Below are positions 15,285-25,076 of a stretch of DNA of 64,000 nt, piece after piece. The notes under the pieces are model-generated. The model saw nothing but the letters and a program-made list of their open reading frames with translations. It searched no databases and was not told where the DNA came from. The DNA lies in assembly GCF_003063335.1 (NCBI RefSeq), contig NZ_NERX01000006.1, positions 1 through 64,000 on the forward strand, read 5' to 3'. The DNA comes from Limnohabitans sp. MMS-10A-192. Lineage in GTDB: Bacteria > Pseudomonadota > Gammaproteobacteria > Burkholderiales > Burkholderiaceae_C. Both the position numbers and the translations under genes were made by a program. The number at the start of each line of letters is the position of its first letter. Position 1 is the first letter of the stretch.

Positions 15285-16616
15285 TCACTGCGTCAGCAAA
15301 AGGCGCGAGATTGGAAAGACCAACGAAAAAGTAGAACCGTTGCCAACTTGGCTTTCAATGCGCAGCTCACCGCCATGGCGTTGCGCCACATGTTTGGTAA
15401 TGGCCAAGCCCAATCCGGTACCCCCGGTTTCGCGAGAGCGACTGCGGTCCACACGGTAGAAGCGCTCGGACAAACGGGGCAAGTGCTCTGCGGCAATGCC
15501 GGGTCCACTGTCGGACACTGAAAAGCAAAGATCGTCAGCTTCACAGTACCACCGCGCACAGATACGACCACCCGCTGGTGTGTAACGCACTGCATTGCTG
15601 ACCAGGTTGGACACAGCGCTCAAGATCTCTGATCTCGCGCCCATCATCGACCAGTTTTCAATCGGATCAAATTTAAAAACATGGACGGGTGACAGTTGTT
15701 CACTGTCTTGACCAGACAAGACAGCCGACAAAGCCATGGCATCAGATTGAACTTGCCCCATCAATTCAGGCAAAGAAATCTTGTCTTGCACGCGGGGGGG
15801 CATGCCGCCTTCGAGTTGCGACAAAGTCAACAAATCGGCCACCAGCGATTGCATGCGCTCCGCTTGCACCGCCATCATCTGTAAATAGCGCTGTCGCTCA
15901 TCCTCTTCCAAAGGGATGGCTTGCATGGTTTCGACGAACCCGCTCATCACGGTCAGTGGCGTTCGAATTTCATGTGACACATTGGCAACAAAATCTCGGC
16001 GCATGGCATCGGCTTGTGCCATGGTGGTGATGTCGCGCGTGAGCAGTAATTGGCGGCCCTCACCATAGGCATGCAACTGCACCGACAACTTGATGTTTTT
16101 GGACAACGTGGCAGCACGACCATCAATGACCGCTTCCGCTGTGTGTGTGTCCTGCGCATAGTATTTGGAAAAAACGGGATCACGTACCAAATGCACAATG
16201 TGCTGCAGATAGTCTCGTTGAATGTCCAAACCCAGGTGAACAGCACCTGTGTCGTTGCACCATTCGATGCGCGCTTCAGAATCGAGCAGGATCACACCAT
16301 TGGGTGATGCCTGAATGGCTTGCAAAAAGTCCTTGAGCCTTTGCTCAAGGTCCTCAGTGGCTTTCTCACGCTGCAGCAAAAGCCTTTGGATGCGTTGGCC
16401 GATCTCCAGCCAAACACCCGACCATTTCAAGGGATTGTTTAACCCAGTTCTACACAGCCAGTTCAACAATCGGTTGCTGCGCCAAGCCAACAGACAGATG
16501 TGAGCCGTTGCAGCGCCAAAGGCAAAAACCAAAGCACCGACCAAACCCGCCAACCAACCACCCAAGATGGCAGCCACCACAGCCCACGAGAAAAATTCAA
16601 ATACGATGACTAGCAT
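15285..16616 (-). CDS. phoR: PhoR, phosphate regulon sensor histidine kinase
   Basis: The product has 443 residues. Two N-terminal membrane segments (about residues 1-45) are followed by a PAS-like domain (about 95-200), the HisKA box with phospho-accepting His215 in NVSHEIRTPLT, and a HATPase domain with NLVSNAVRYTP, SDSGPGI and GGTGLGLAI. PhoR phosphorylates PhoB when Pst transport signals low phosphate and is held inactive through PhoU. It lies 15 bases after phoB, last gene of the pst-phoU-phoBR series. Confidence 0.95.
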   Translation of the reverse strand: MLVIVFEFFSWAVVAAILGGWLAGLVGALVFAFGAATAHICLLAWRSNRLLNWLCRTGLNNPLKWSGVWLEIGQRIQRLLLQREKATEDLEQRLKDFLQAIQASPNGVILLDSEARIEWCNDTGAVHLGLDIQRDYLQHIVHLVRDPVFSKYYAQDTHTAEAVIDGRAATLSKNIKLSVQLHAYGEGRQLLLTRDITTMAQADAMRRDFVANVSHEIRTPLTVMSGFVETMQAIPLEEDERQRYLQMMAVQAERMQSLVADLLTLSQLEGGMPPRVQDKISLPELMGQVQSDAMALSAVLSGQDSEQLSPVHVFKFDPIENWSMMGARSEILSAVSNLVSNAVRYTPAGGRICARWYCEADDLCFSVSDSGPGIAAEHLPRLSERFYRVDRSRSRETGGTGLGLAITKHVAQRHGGELRIESQVGNGSTFSLVFPISRLLLTQ

Positions 16617-16631
16617 GAAAGATATTAGACA

Positions 16632-17327
16632 TCAAGCAGTGGGGTTAGATGTCAACCGATAACCAGCTCCTCGCACTGTTTCCACCAAGCTTCCTGCATC
16701 TCCCAGTGATTCTCGCAAGCGTTTGACATGGACATCCACCGTGCGCTCTTCAATGAAAACGTGGTCACCCCAGATTTTGTCGAGCAACATGCCACGTGTG
16801 TGCACACGTTCTGGAAAGCGCATCAGATATTGCAGGAGTTTGAATTCGGTCGGACCAACCTTCAGGGGCTTGTCTTGCCAGCTCACACGGTAGGTTTCAG
16901 AATCCAGCTGTAAATCGGCCACTTTGAGCAGCCCACCAACCGATTCAGGCACCCTGCGGCGCAAGACAGCGCGGATGCGAGCCAACAATTCACGCGGTGA
17001 GAATGGTTTGACGATGTAGTCGTCAGCCCCCGCATCGAGCCCCGCCACGCGGTCGGCCTCGTCACCTCGGGCTGTGATCATCAAAATAGGAACGCCCTTT
17101 GTGCGGACTGCCGAGCGCCATTTGCGCGCCAACGCCAAGCCACTTTCACCGGGCAACATCCAGTCCAGCAAAATCACATCGGGCAAGATCTCGTCGAGTT
17201 CACGCTGCGCGGACTCTGCATCCATGGCCCACACCGGCTGAAAGCCGTTGTGGCGCAAGTTCACCGAGATGAGTTCCGCAATCGCCGACTCGTCTTCGAC
17301 AATCAGAATTCTGGGCAGGCTTCTCAT
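16632..17327 (-). CDS. phoB: PhoB, phosphate regulon response regulator
   Basis: The product has 231 residues. The receiver domain has acidic pocket VEDE, phosphorylated Asp55 in LLDWMLPGE, and Lys in VKPFSP. The OmpR-type winged helix is at the C terminus (GPTEFKLLQYLMRFPERVHTR in two parts; RTVDVHVKRLRESL; VRGAGYRL). It binds tandem 11-base Pho boxes, and several such sites are visible in this window. The ATG overlaps the phoU stop by four bases. Confidence 0.96.
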   Translation of the reverse strand: MRSLPRILIVEDESAIAELISVNLRHNGFQPVWAMDAESAQRELDEILPDVILLDWMLPGESGLALARKWRSAVRTKGVPILMITARGDEADRVAGLDAGADDYIVKPFSPRELLARIRAVLRRRVPESVGGLLKVADLQLDSETYRVSWQDKPLKVGPTEFKLLQYLMRFPERVHTRGMLLDKIWGDHVFIEERTVDVHVKRLRESLGDAGSLVETVRGAGYRLTSNPTA

Positions 17328-18022
17328 TTGACGGCTTGTTCAATGTCCGACAAAGCGGTGTGGCGCACATCGGCACCCTTGACCACATAAATCACAAACT
17401 CGGCGATGTTCTTGGCGTGGTCACCGATGCGCTCGATGGCTTTGGCGACAAACAGCAAGTCCAGACTGGCCGAGATCGTGCGTGGGTCTTCCATCATGTA
17501 GGTGACCAGTTTGCGCACAAAACCGTTGAACTCGGCGTCGATCAAATCGTCTTCTTTGAGGATCACCAGCGCGGTGTTGACATCCAAACGTGCAAAGGCA
17601 TCGAGCGACTTGCGCAGCAAACCGGATGCCAGATCGGAGGCGATGCGCAACTCGGACGATGGCAAATTGCGTGGGCTGCCCTGATCGAGAATTTGCTTGA
17701 CCATGCGCGCAATGCGCTCGGCCTCATCACCCGCGCGCTCCAGGTTGCCGGTGATCTTGGAGATCGCCATCAACAAGCGCAAATCACGCGCTGTGGGTTG
17801 ACGGCGGGCAATGATGGAGGCCAGCTCGGCATCGATCTCCACCTCCATGGTGTTGACTTGTTTCTCTGTGGCGATCACCTGATTGGCGACTTCTGCACTG
17901 AACTGGGCCAGCGCATAGACCGCGTGGCGGGTTTGCGACTCCACCAAACCACCCAACTCCAAAACGCGTGAGGACACGTTGGTCAGGTCGGCATCGAATT
18001 GACTTGAAATGTGCTTATCCAT
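17324..18022 (-). CDS. phoU: PhoU, phosphate signalling regulator
   Basis: The product has 232 residues forming the two three-helix bundles of PhoU. Metal-binding repeats are visible as ERAGDEAERIARM and ERIGDHAKNIAEFVIY. It bridges PstB and PhoR so that active Pst transport shuts off signalling. It lies between pstB and phoB, as in most proteobacteria. Confidence 0.95.
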   Translation of the reverse strand: MDKHISSQFDADLTNVSSRVLELGGLVESQTRHAVYALAQFSAEVANQVIATEKQVNTMEVEIDAELASIIARRQPTARDLRLLMAISKITGNLERAGDEAERIARMVKQILDQGSPRNLPSSELRIASDLASGLLRKSLDAFARLDVNTALVILKEDDLIDAEFNGFVRKLVTYMMEDPRTISASLDLLFVAKAIERIGDHAKNIAEFVIYVVKGADVRHTALSDIEQAVK

Positions 18023-18035
18023 GTTTTGCTCCTGA

Positions 18036-18827
18036 TCAGCCGAAACGGCCGGTGATGTAGTCTTCGGTTTCCTGGCGGGCGGGCTTCATGAAGATCTGTT
18101 CGGTCTGACCAAACTCCATCAACTCACCCAAGTACATGTAGGCCGTGAAATCCGACACACGCGCTGCTTGCTGCATGTTGTGGGTCACGATCGCCACGGT
18201 GTGGTCTTTCTTCAGCTCGCTCACCAACTCTTCCACCTTGGCGGTCGAAATGGGGTCCAGCGCCGAGGTGGGCTCGTCCAGCAAGATGACCGAGGGCTTG
18301 ACCGCCACGGTGCGCGCAATGCACAAGCGCTGCTGCTGACCACCCGACAAGGACAGGCCGCTTTGGCCGAGTTTGTCTTTGACCTCTGTCCAGATCGCCG
18401 CCTTGGTCAGCGCCCATTCCACGCGCTCGTCCATCTCGGAGCGGCTGAGCTTTTCATACAAGCGGATGCCAAATGCGATGTTGTCGTAGATCGACATCGG
18501 GAACGGCGTGGGTTTTTGGAACACCATGCCCACTCGGGCGCGCAGCAAGTTCAGGTCTTGCTTGGCTTCCAGAATGTTCTGACCATAAAAATTGATCTCG
18601 CCCTCGGCGCGCTGACCGGGGTAGAGGCTGTACATGCGGTTGAGCGTGCGCAGCAAGGTGGACTTGCCGCAACCCGAAGGGCCGATGAAAGCGGTGACCT
18701 TGTTTTCGGCGATGTCCAGGTTGACGTTCTTCAAGCCCTTGAAGGCGCCATAAAAAAAGTTCAAGTTGCGAATTTCAATCGCATTTTTCAATGGCAGGTT
18801 TTGCGTTGTAGGCATTGGAAATTCCAT
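18036..18827 (-). CDS. pstB: PstB, phosphate ABC transporter ATPase
   Basis: The product has 263 residues. The ABC motifs are Walker [11 protein letters not shown]-loop [15 protein letters not shown], signature LSGGQQQR, Walker [13 protein letters not shown] and the H-loop [19 protein letters not shown] is specific to PstB. An alternative ATG lies four codons downstream. It energises the PstCA permease. Confidence 0.96.
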   Translation of the reverse strand: MEFPMPTTQNLPLKNAIEIRNLNFFYGAFKGLKNVNLDIAENKVTAFIGPSGCGKSTLLRTLNRMYSLYPGQRAEGEINFYGQNILEAKQDLNLLRARVGMVFQKPTPFPMSIYDNIAFGIRLYEKLSRSEMDERVEWALTKAAIWTEVKDKLGQSGLSLSGGQQQRLCIARTVAVKPSVILLDEPTSALDPISTAKVEELVSELKKDHTVAIVTHNMQQAARVSDFTAYMYLGELMEFGQTEQIFMKPARQETEDYITGRFG

Positions 18828-18840
18828 CCATTCAAAAAGA

Positions 18841-19689
18841 TTAGCCTTGGGCTTTTTCGCGGAAAAACACGCGGGCCAAGATGTTCAGGATCAAAACTGT
18901 CAAGGTGATCAGCAAGGCACCACCCCAGGCCAGGCGCACCCAGTTGTCGTAAGGGCTCATGGCGAACTGGAAAATCACCACAGGCAAGTTGGCCATGGGC
19001 GCATTCATGTTGGTGGAGAAGAATTGGTTGTTCAGCGCGGTGAACAGCAACGGTGCCGTCTCGCCGCTGATGCGGGCCAGCGCCAGCAACAAACCCGTCA
19101 TGACACCCGACTTGGCTGCGCGCAAGGTGATGAAGGTGGCCACTTTCCAGCGCGGCGCACCCAAGGCAAAGGCCGCTTCACGCAAGCTGCCGGGCACCAG
19201 GCGCAGCATGTTTTCGGTGGTGCGCACCACCACAGGCACAGCGATCAGTGACAAGGCCAAGGACCCGGCCCAGCCCGAAAAGTGCTGCACCTGCGCCACC
19301 AAAACCGCATAGACAAACAAGCCCAAAACGATCGAAGGCGCCGACAACATGATGTCGGTCACAAAGCGGGTGAGCTCTGCGGTTTTGCTCTGATCACCAT
19401 ATTCGGCCAGGTACACTCCGGCGAAGATGCCAATGGGTGTGCTCACAAAAGCCGTCACCAGCACCATCATCAAGCTGCCCACGATGGCATTGGCCAAGCC
19501 ACCGCCTTCGGAACCGGGGGCCGGCGTGGATTGCGTGAACATGGCCCAATCGAGCGCAGCCAAGCCATTGGACAGCAGCACAAACAAGATCCACAGCAAG
19601 ACGAACAGGCCCAAGCCCATCGCCGTCAAAGACAAAGTCAAACCGATCCGGTTGGCCACTTGTCTGCGTTTGTAAATTTTCAGATCCAT
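18841..19689 (-). CDS. pstA: PstA, phosphate ABC transporter permease
   Basis: The product has 282 residues with six predicted membrane segments and the permease EAA loop [15 protein letters not shown]. An SD (GGAGAA) stands 5 bases upstream of the ATG. It pairs with PstC and lies 13 bases before pstB. Confidence 0.95.
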   Translation of the reverse strand: MDLKIYKRRQVANRIGLTLSLTAMGLGLFVLLWILFVLLSNGLAALDWAMFTQSTPAPGSEGGGLANAIVGSLMMVLVTAFVSTPIGIFAGVYLAEYGDQSKTAELTRFVTDIMLSAPSIVLGLFVYAVLVAQVQHFSGWAGSLALSLIAVPVVVRTTENMLRLVPGSLREAAFALGAPRWKVATFITLRAAKSGVMTGLLLALARISGETAPLLFTALNNQFFSTNMNAPMANLPVVIFQFAMSPYDNWVRLAWGGALLITLTVLILNILARVFFREKAQG

Positions 19690-19711
19690 CGTATTTCTCC
19701 AGTGCGAGGCA

Positions 19712-20698
19712 TCAAGTCTTGGTGCCCTTGGCTTTTTCTGCGCGGATCAACATGATCTTGGCAATGCTCAAGACGATGAAGGTGATCACGAACAGCAAGA
19801 AGCCCAATGCGAACAAGGTGGACAAGTGAAAGTCCGCCGCTTCGCCAAACTCGTTGGCCAAGGTCGACGCGATGGTGGTACCGGGCGAAAACAAGGAAGC
19901 GCTCAGGCGCTGCGAATTGCCAATCACGAAAGTCACTGCCATGGTCTCGCCCAACGCACGGCCCAAGCCCAACATGACACCGCCGATCACACCCTTTTGG
20001 GTGTAAGGCAAGACGATGCTGCGCACGACCTCCCAGGTAGTGCAACCCAGGCCATAAGCCGACTCGCGCAAGATGGGCGGCACGATCTCAAACACGTCGC
20101 GCATCACCGCCGCAATGAAGGGCACGATCATGAACGCCAGCACAATGCCCGCAGCCAAAATGCCCACGCCGTTCATGGCCCCGCCAAACAGGCTGCCGAT
20201 GATGGGCATCTTGCCCAAGGTGGACTGCAAAGCGGGTTGGCCATATTCGGCAAACAAGGGCGCAAAGATGAACAAACCAAACATGCCGTAAATGATGGAA
20301 GGCACAGCCGCCAACAATTCAATGGCCGTGCCCAAGGGGCGGCGCAAATAAGTCGGGCAGGTCTCGGTCAGAAACAAGGCAATGCCAAATGACAAGGGCA
20401 CGGCAATCAGCAAGGCGATCAATGCGCTGACCAAAGTACCGAAGATGGCAATCGCGGCGCCAAACTCTTCATTGACGATGTCCCACTCGACACGCCAGAT
20501 GAACTGGAAACCGAATTTGGCCAATGCCGGCCAGGCATTGATCAGCAAGGAAATGATGATGCCCATCAGGGCAAACAAGACCAGCAGCGAAAAGCTCAGT
20601 GTGATCTTGTGAAAAAAGAAATCCTGAATGCGTTGACGCTTCACGACGGACAGCATGTTGTGATCGGGCGCGTGGCTGGCCTTTTCGATCGGGTCCAT
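19712..20698 (-). CDS. pstC: PstC, phosphate ABC transporter permease
   Basis: From the ATG at 20698 (SD AAGGA upstream) the product has 328 residues; the in-frame codon at 20743 would lie inside the transcription-terminator hairpin and is unlikely. Six or more membrane segments are present, with the loop [15 protein letters not shown]. It pairs with PstA. A terminator-like hairpin separates it from pstS. Confidence 0.95.
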   Translation of the reverse strand: MDPIEKASHAPDHNMLSVVKRQRIQDFFFHKITLSFSLLVLFALMGIIISLLINAWPALAKFGFQFIWRVEWDIVNEEFGAAIAIFGTLVSALIALLIAVPLSFGIALFLTETCPTYLRRPLGTAIELLAAVPSIIYGMFGLFIFAPLFAEYGQPALQSTLGKMPIIGSLFGGAMNGVGILAAGIVLAFMIVPFIAAVMRDVFEIVPPILRESAYGLGCTTWEVVRSIVLPYTQKGVIGGVMLGLGRALGETMAVTFVIGNSQRLSASLFSPGTTIASTLANEFGEAADFHLSTLFALGFLLFVITFIVLSIAKIMLIRAEKAKGTKT

Positions 20699-20746
20699 TT
20701 GTATTCCTTGTGACAACTGCATGGTAGACACCCATTTGAACAAAAA

Positions 20747-20770
20747 CCCCTCACCCTGGAAGGTGAGGGG
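20747..20770 (-). terminator. Attenuating terminator between pstS and pstC
   Basis: On the minus strand CCCCTCACC, a short loop and GGTGAGGGG form a 9-base-pair stem followed by TTTTTG. A second small hairpin (GTCGG/CCGAC) precedes it. It probably lets pstS mRNA exceed that of pstCAB. Confidence 0.8.
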
Positions 20771-20803
20771 CCCGGAAGTCGGAAGCCCGACTCCCCCAAA
20801 AAA

Positions 20804-21820
20804 TCACTTGATCTCGGTCCAGACCTTGCTGCGGATCTGAGCAGTCAAGCTGTCAGGCAGTGGCACATAGTCCAGGTCAGCGGCCATCTTCTTGCCATTC
20901 TTGAAAGCCCAGTCAAAGAACTTCAGAACTTCATCCGAAGAGGCTTTGTCGGTGGGTTTCTTGTACATCAAGATGAACGATGCGGTGCTGATGGGCCAGC
21001 TGTCATTGCCCTTGGCGTTGACCATCGACACACCCATGCCAGGCACGCTGAACCAGTCAGCGCCTGCAGCGGCAGCCGCAAAGGTCACATCATCGGGGCT
21101 GACGTATTTGCCGGAGGCATTGAGCAGTTGCAAGAAATTCATGTTGTTTTTCTTGACGTAGGCGTATTCCACGTAACCCACAGCGCCTTTGACGCGGTTC
21201 ACGTTGGCGGCCACACCTTCGTTGCCCTTGCCGCCCACAGAAGAGTCCGCTGGCCACTTGACCGCAGCGCCCTTGCCCACTTTGTCGGCCCAGTCTTTGC
21301 TGATGGACGTCAGGTAGTCGGTGAAGTTGAACGTGGTGCCGGAGCCGTCTGCGCGGTGCACAACAGTGATGGCCTGATCAGGCAACTTCTTGCCGGGGTT
21401 CAGAGCTGCCAGCTTGGCATCGTTCCATTTGGTGATCGCACCCAAGTAAATCTCAGCCAACACGGGGCCGCTGATGCGCAGCTCGCCTGGCTTGAAACCT
21501 TCCAGATTGACCACAGGCACCGTGCCGCCAATGATGGCTGGGAACTGCACCATGCCGTCTTTGTCCAGATCAGCACCTGACACAGGGGCGTCAGAAGCAC
21601 CAAATGTCACCGTTTTGGCACGGATTTGTTTCAGACCGCCCGAAGAACCAATCGATTGGTAGTTCAAGCCTGTGCCCGTGGCGGCCTTGTAAGCCTCCGC
21701 CCATTTGGCGTACATGGGGTAGGGGAAGGTGGCGCCAGCGCCGGTGATGTCGGCAGCCCAGCTGGTGGCGGCCAAAACGCTCAAGCCCACGGCGGCAATC
21801 ACGGATTTCATTTTCAACAT
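20804..21820 (-). CDS. pstS: PstS, periplasmic phosphate-binding protein
   Basis: The product has 338 residues with a signal peptide ending SWA. The mature chain begins ADITGAGATFPYPMYAKWAE, the PstS hallmark that supplies phosphate ligands. Further ligand segments are SIGSSGGLKQI, FGASDAPV and RADGSGTTFNFTDYL. Only Sec signal features are present, with no lipobox Cys. A two-unit Pho box lies about 85 bases upstream. Confidence 0.96.
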   Translation of the reverse strand: MLKMKSVIAAVGLSVLAATSWAADITGAGATFPYPMYAKWAEAYKAATGTGLNYQSIGSSGGLKQIRAKTVTFGASDAPVSGADLDKDGMVQFPAIIGGTVPVVNLEGFKPGELRISGPVLAEIYLGAITKWNDAKLAALNPGKKLPDQAITVVHRADGSGTTFNFTDYLTSISKDWADKVGKGAAVKWPADSSVGGKGNEGVAANVNRVKGAVGYVEYAYVKKNNMNFLQLLNASGKYVSPDDVTFAAAAAGADWFSVPGMGVSMVNAKGNDSWPISTASFILMYKKPTDKASSDEVLKFFDWAFKNGKKMAADLDYVPLPDSLTAQIRSKVWTEIK

Positions 21821-21904
21821 ATCAACTCCTGGTTCAGGGTCATCAAAAGTCAGGGGGTCAGGAATTTGACCGCCCTTTCATTCATGGAATCGAATTTAAC
21901 GGTC

Positions 21905-21926
21905 GATTGTGACAAGAATGTGTCAA
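21905..21926 (-). promoter_or_regulatory. Pho box upstream of pstS
   Basis: On the minus strand TTGACACATTC is followed directly by TTGTCACAATC, two units in 11-base register. It serves as an internal standard: pstS is the classic PhoB target, so this shows what the local box looks like. The site lies in the divergent gap shared with the MgtC-like gene. Confidence 0.7.
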
Positions 21927-22049
21927 ACAAAAAACGGCTGTGTTTCAGCGCACGGAAGCCAAGGGCGATCATCGCCATGATGGCCTTATCTGCCGAGCAC
22001 CCCGGTCCACGGCCCAAGCCTTTGCGTATTTTTGGATTCAAAACATGTC

Positions 22050-23330
22050 ATGCTGACGCTCGCCGACCCTGCAGCACTCATCCCGCTTTCTGTGGCATTG
22101 GGCATCGGTCTGCTGGTTGGCACGGAAAGAGAGCGCCACAAAGGCAGCGGTCCCCACCGCCGTTCCGCTGGCATCCGGACCTTCACGGGGGCGGCGATGC
22201 TGGGCTTTGCAGCGCAAAGTCTGGACGCGCCGTGGTTGGTGAGCGCGGCTTTGCTGACCCTGGGCGCCCTGACCATGAGCGCTTACCAGCAATCGAGGCA
22301 ACACGATCCGGGCCTGACCTCGGAAGTCGCCATTTTGCTGACCTGTCTGCTGGGCGCACTGTCGGGCGCATCCCCTGAATTGGCTGCCATCATGGGCATC
22401 GCCCTGGCGGCCATCTTGGCCGCGCGTGAAGAAATGCACCGCTTTGTGCACCAGGTCATCACCGAACAAGAACTCAAAGACGTGATCATTTTCCTGGCAG
22501 CGGCCATGATCTTGCTGCCGCTGAGCCCAGACCATGACACGGGCCCTTTTCAAGCCATCAACCCGCATGACCTGGCGCGCTTTGTGGTCGCGGTCATGAG
22601 CATCAGCGCCTTGGGCTACATGGCCAAACGCATATTGGGCATGCGGGCTGGCATGGCCCTGACCGGTTTTGCCGGTGGTTTCATCTCCAGCACGGCCACC
22701 ATCTTGACCATGGGCCAGGCCGCCCAACGCGAGCCACACGTGCTGCATGCCGCCGCCATGGGCGCGGTGCTGTCCACGGTCTCGACCATGGTGCAGCTGG
22801 GCTTGTTGCTGGCCCTCTTTTTGCCCAGCCTGTTGCCATACATGCTTTTGCCCATCGGCCTGGGCTGCTGCACGGCGGGTCTTTATGCGCTGTGGCTGTA
22901 CAAAGCCCATGAACCGGAATGCATGCCACCGAATCTGGACCTGAGGGGGCATGCCTTTGAGCACAAGACCACCCTGATCCTCAGCCTGGCGGTGCTCAGC
23001 ATCACCGTCATGACCGCCGCCTTGAACCACTGGCTGGGCGAACCCGGTGTGCTCATCGCCAGCATGCTCGCAGGCCTGGTGGACGCGCACTCCAGCGTGG
23101 CCTCCATGAGCAGCTTGGTCCACCAAGGTCACGCCTCACTGCCCCAAGCACAGCTGGCCATTTTGTTGGCCGTCAGCACCAACAGCCTGAGCAAGTCCGC
23201 CGTCGCCATCGGTGCTGGTGGCAAAGCCTTTGCAGTCTTGATCCTGCCCGGTCTGCTGCTGGTGATCGCAGCAGTGTGGCTGGGCGCATGGGCCAGGCTG
23301 TGGCTCGCCAGCACCATCGGACCACTTTGA
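22050..23330 (+). CDS. MgtC/SapB-DUF4010 family membrane protein
   Basis: From the ATG at 22050 the product has 426 residues; a TTG at 22032 is possible. The N-terminal part is MgtC/SapB-like (LSVALGIGLLVGTERERHKG, RTFTGAAMLGF). The C-terminal part is DUF4010 (GLVDAHSSVASMSSL, SNSLSKSAVAIGAGG). About 10-12 membrane segments are present. Ion transport has been suggested for the family but is not established. The gene is divergent from pstS and followed 14 bases later by ppk2, so a link to phosphate or polyphosphate stress is likely. Confidence 0.8.
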   Translation: MLTLADPAALIPLSVALGIGLLVGTERERHKGSGPHRRSAGIRTFTGAAMLGFAAQSLDAPWLVSAALLTLGALTMSAYQQSRQHDPGLTSEVAILLTCLLGALSGASPELAAIMGIALAAILAAREEMHRFVHQVITEQELKDVIIFLAAAMILLPLSPDHDTGPFQAINPHDLARFVVAVMSISALGYMAKRILGMRAGMALTGFAGGFISSTATILTMGQAAQREPHVLHAAAMGAVLSTVSTMVQLGLLLALFLPSLLPYMLLPIGLGCCTAGLYALWLYKAHEPECMPPNLDLRGHAFEHKTTLILSLAVLSITVMTAALNHWLGEPGVLIASMLAGLVDAHSSVASMSSLVHQGHASLPQAQLAILLAVSTNSLSKSAVAIGAGGKAFAVLILPGLLLVIAAVWLGAWARLWLASTIGPL

Positions 23331-23344
23331 CAAGGAGAAAACGC

Positions 23345-24163
23345 ATGAGCCAAATCGACTGGTCCGACTGGCGCGTGTCCGCCGGACACCCTGTGAATTT
23401 GTCCGACAGACCCACTTTGCCCGCCGCGCACACGGAGGCCGAAAAGCCACTGTGGCCCGTTCGCATGGCCGAACTGGCAGACCAGCTCAACCGGCTGCAA
23501 GCCACGCTTCATGCCTGCAAAACACGGGCATTGCTCTTGGTGCTGCAAGGCATGGACACCGCAGGCAAAGACGGCTGTATCCGCAGTGTCTTTGCACACA
23601 TCAGCCCCTTGGGCGTGCGGGCCGAGGCTTTTGGCGTGCCCCTGGCGCTGGAACAACAGCACGATTTCCTTTGGCGCATCCATGCCAAAACCCCGGCACT
23701 GGGGGAGATGGTGATTTTCAACCGCAGCCATTACGAAGATGTGCTGGTGCCCGTTGTGCAGGGCACCCTGCAGCGGTCCCTGTGCGAAAAAAGACACCAC
23801 CACATCCGGCACTTTGAAGCCTTGCTACACGACAGTGGCGTTGCGGTCGTCAAATGCTATTTGCACATCTCCAAACACGAACAGAAAAAGCGCCTGCAAG
23901 CCCGGCTGGACGACCCTTTGAAACACTGGAAAGTCCAGGCTTCTGACTTTGAAGACCGCCGGCACTGGCGTGCCTACATGCACGCGTACGAAAACGCCAT
24001 GCAAGCGACCTGCAGCGACGAAGCGCCTTGGTATGTGGTGCCCGCCGATTCGAAGCCTTACCGCGATCTGTTGGTGGCCGAACTGCTGGTGCACACCCTG
24101 CAGGGCATGTCCTTGGTGATGCCCAGACCGAAGCTGGACCTGGCCGATTTCAAAATGAGGTGA
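23345..24163 (+). CDS. ppk2: Polyphosphate kinase 2 (PPK2 family)
   Basis: The start is the ATG at 23345 with SD AAGGAG 8 bases upstream. The product has 272 residues. Walker A is GMDTAGKDG (about residues 69-77), the Walker B-like segment is VIFNRSHYEDVLV, and the lid contains KKRLQARLDDPLKHWK. PPK2 enzymes transfer phosphate between polyphosphate and nucleotides, often making GTP or ATP from polyphosphate. Together with PPK1 on the other strand this gives two polyphosphate kinases in one locus. It is cotranscribed with the MgtC-like and CHAD genes. Confidence 0.9.
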   Translation: MSQIDWSDWRVSAGHPVNLSDRPTLPAAHTEAEKPLWPVRMAELADQLNRLQATLHACKTRALLLVLQGMDTAGKDGCIRSVFAHISPLGVRAEAFGVPLALEQQHDFLWRIHAKTPALGEMVIFNRSHYEDVLVPVVQGTLQRSLCEKRHHHIRHFEALLHDSGVAVVKCYLHISKHEQKKRLQARLDDPLKHWKVQASDFEDRRHWRAYMHAYENAMQATCSDEAPWYVVPADSKPYRDLLVAELLVHTLQGMSLVMPRPKLDLADFKMR

Positions 24164-24166
24164 CCC

Positions 24167-25006
24167 ATGCCGCGCACCACAAGGGCCAGAAGCCGGGCCG
24201 TTCAAAACCTGCTGCCCAACCCCGAGCAACAAGCCTGGTGGTTTGTGAAGCACCTGCTGCGGACCTCGCTGCAAGACACCCGGTCTTTGCTCCTGACCTG
24301 GACGCAGACCCGGCAAACAGAAACCTTGCACCAGGCACGGGTGGCGTGGCGGCGTCAAAAATCCCTTTTGAAGTTTTACAGGCCCCTGCTACCTGAACCG
24401 CCTCACCGCCACAACGATGCGCTTCAAACTTTGTGGCACCTGACGGGGCAGCTGCGCAATCTGGATGTGGCACTGGAATGCACCCTGCCCGCCTGGCGCC
24501 AAGCCCACCCGGATGCGGGCACCCACGAGTGGGCAGGCCTGGTGCAGCAACTGCACCAGGATCGTCAACTGGCGCGGCATGATTTGGCCAAGGAAATAGC
24601 AAGACCGCGCACCACGGCCAGGTTCCAGCAACTGCGCACCTGGATGAAACGCCTGGACAGTGTCACCTTGAAGGTTCGGCGCAAATCCTTCGAAAAATGG
24701 GCCCAACACAGGCTGCGGCGTTTGCATCGCAAGATCAAGTCCCAAAGGCATCCCTTCACGCCTGAGCGACAGCACCGATGCCGCATTCTGCTCAAACAAG
24801 AGCGGCATGCGCTGGAGAGTCTGCTGGCGAGCCAACCCAACAAAAAATGGCAAGCACAGCTCAAGCGCGTCAGAAAAAAACAAATCGCCTGGGGCCGTGC
24901 GCAGGACATGCAAATGGTGTTGAACCTGATCGAAGGAACTGGGCACTGTCCCGACTTGACTCACGCTTGGCGCGCATCGATGGGCCTCTTGGAATCTTCA
25001 CGGTGA
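24167..25006 (+). CDS. CHAD domain protein (polyphosphate-binding)
   Basis: The product has 279 residues of basic alpha-helical sequence with the CHAD pattern of His, Arg and Lys on helices (ETLHQARVAWRRQKSLLKFY in two pieces; LTGQLRNLDVAL; RLRRLHRKIK; LKRVRKKQIAWGRAQD). CHAD domains bind polyphosphate and target granules. No CYTH (triphosphate tunnel) domain is fused. It starts three bases after ppk2 and ends just before the ppx promoter. A granule-associated role is inferred from the family and neighbours. Confidence 0.85.
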   Translation: MPRTTRARSRAVQNLLPNPEQQAWWFVKHLLRTSLQDTRSLLLTWTQTRQTETLHQARVAWRRQKSLLKFYRPLLPEPPHRHNDALQTLWHLTGQLRNLDVALECTLPAWRQAHPDAGTHEWAGLVQQLHQDRQLARHDLAKEIARPRTTARFQQLRTWMKRLDSVTLKVRRKSFEKWAQHRLRRLHRKIKSQRHPFTPERQHRCRILLKQERHALESLLASQPNKKWQAQLKRVRKKQIAWGRAQDMQMVLNLIEGTGHCPDLTHAWRASMGLLESSR

Positions 25007-25013
25007 AAACTGC

Positions 25014-25046
25014 TTGTCATCAAAAATTCAAATATCCGTCACATAA
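25014..25046 (+). promoter_or_regulatory. Pho-box-like site upstream of ppx
   Basis: Three 11-base units in phase read TTGTCATCAAA, AATTCAAATAT and CCGTCACATAA. Units 1 and 3 are good matches to the PhoB half-site. The ppx start is 30 bases downstream. Confidence 0.55.
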
Positions 25047-25076
25047 TCCGTGCCACTGCTGTCACCGATTCGCACC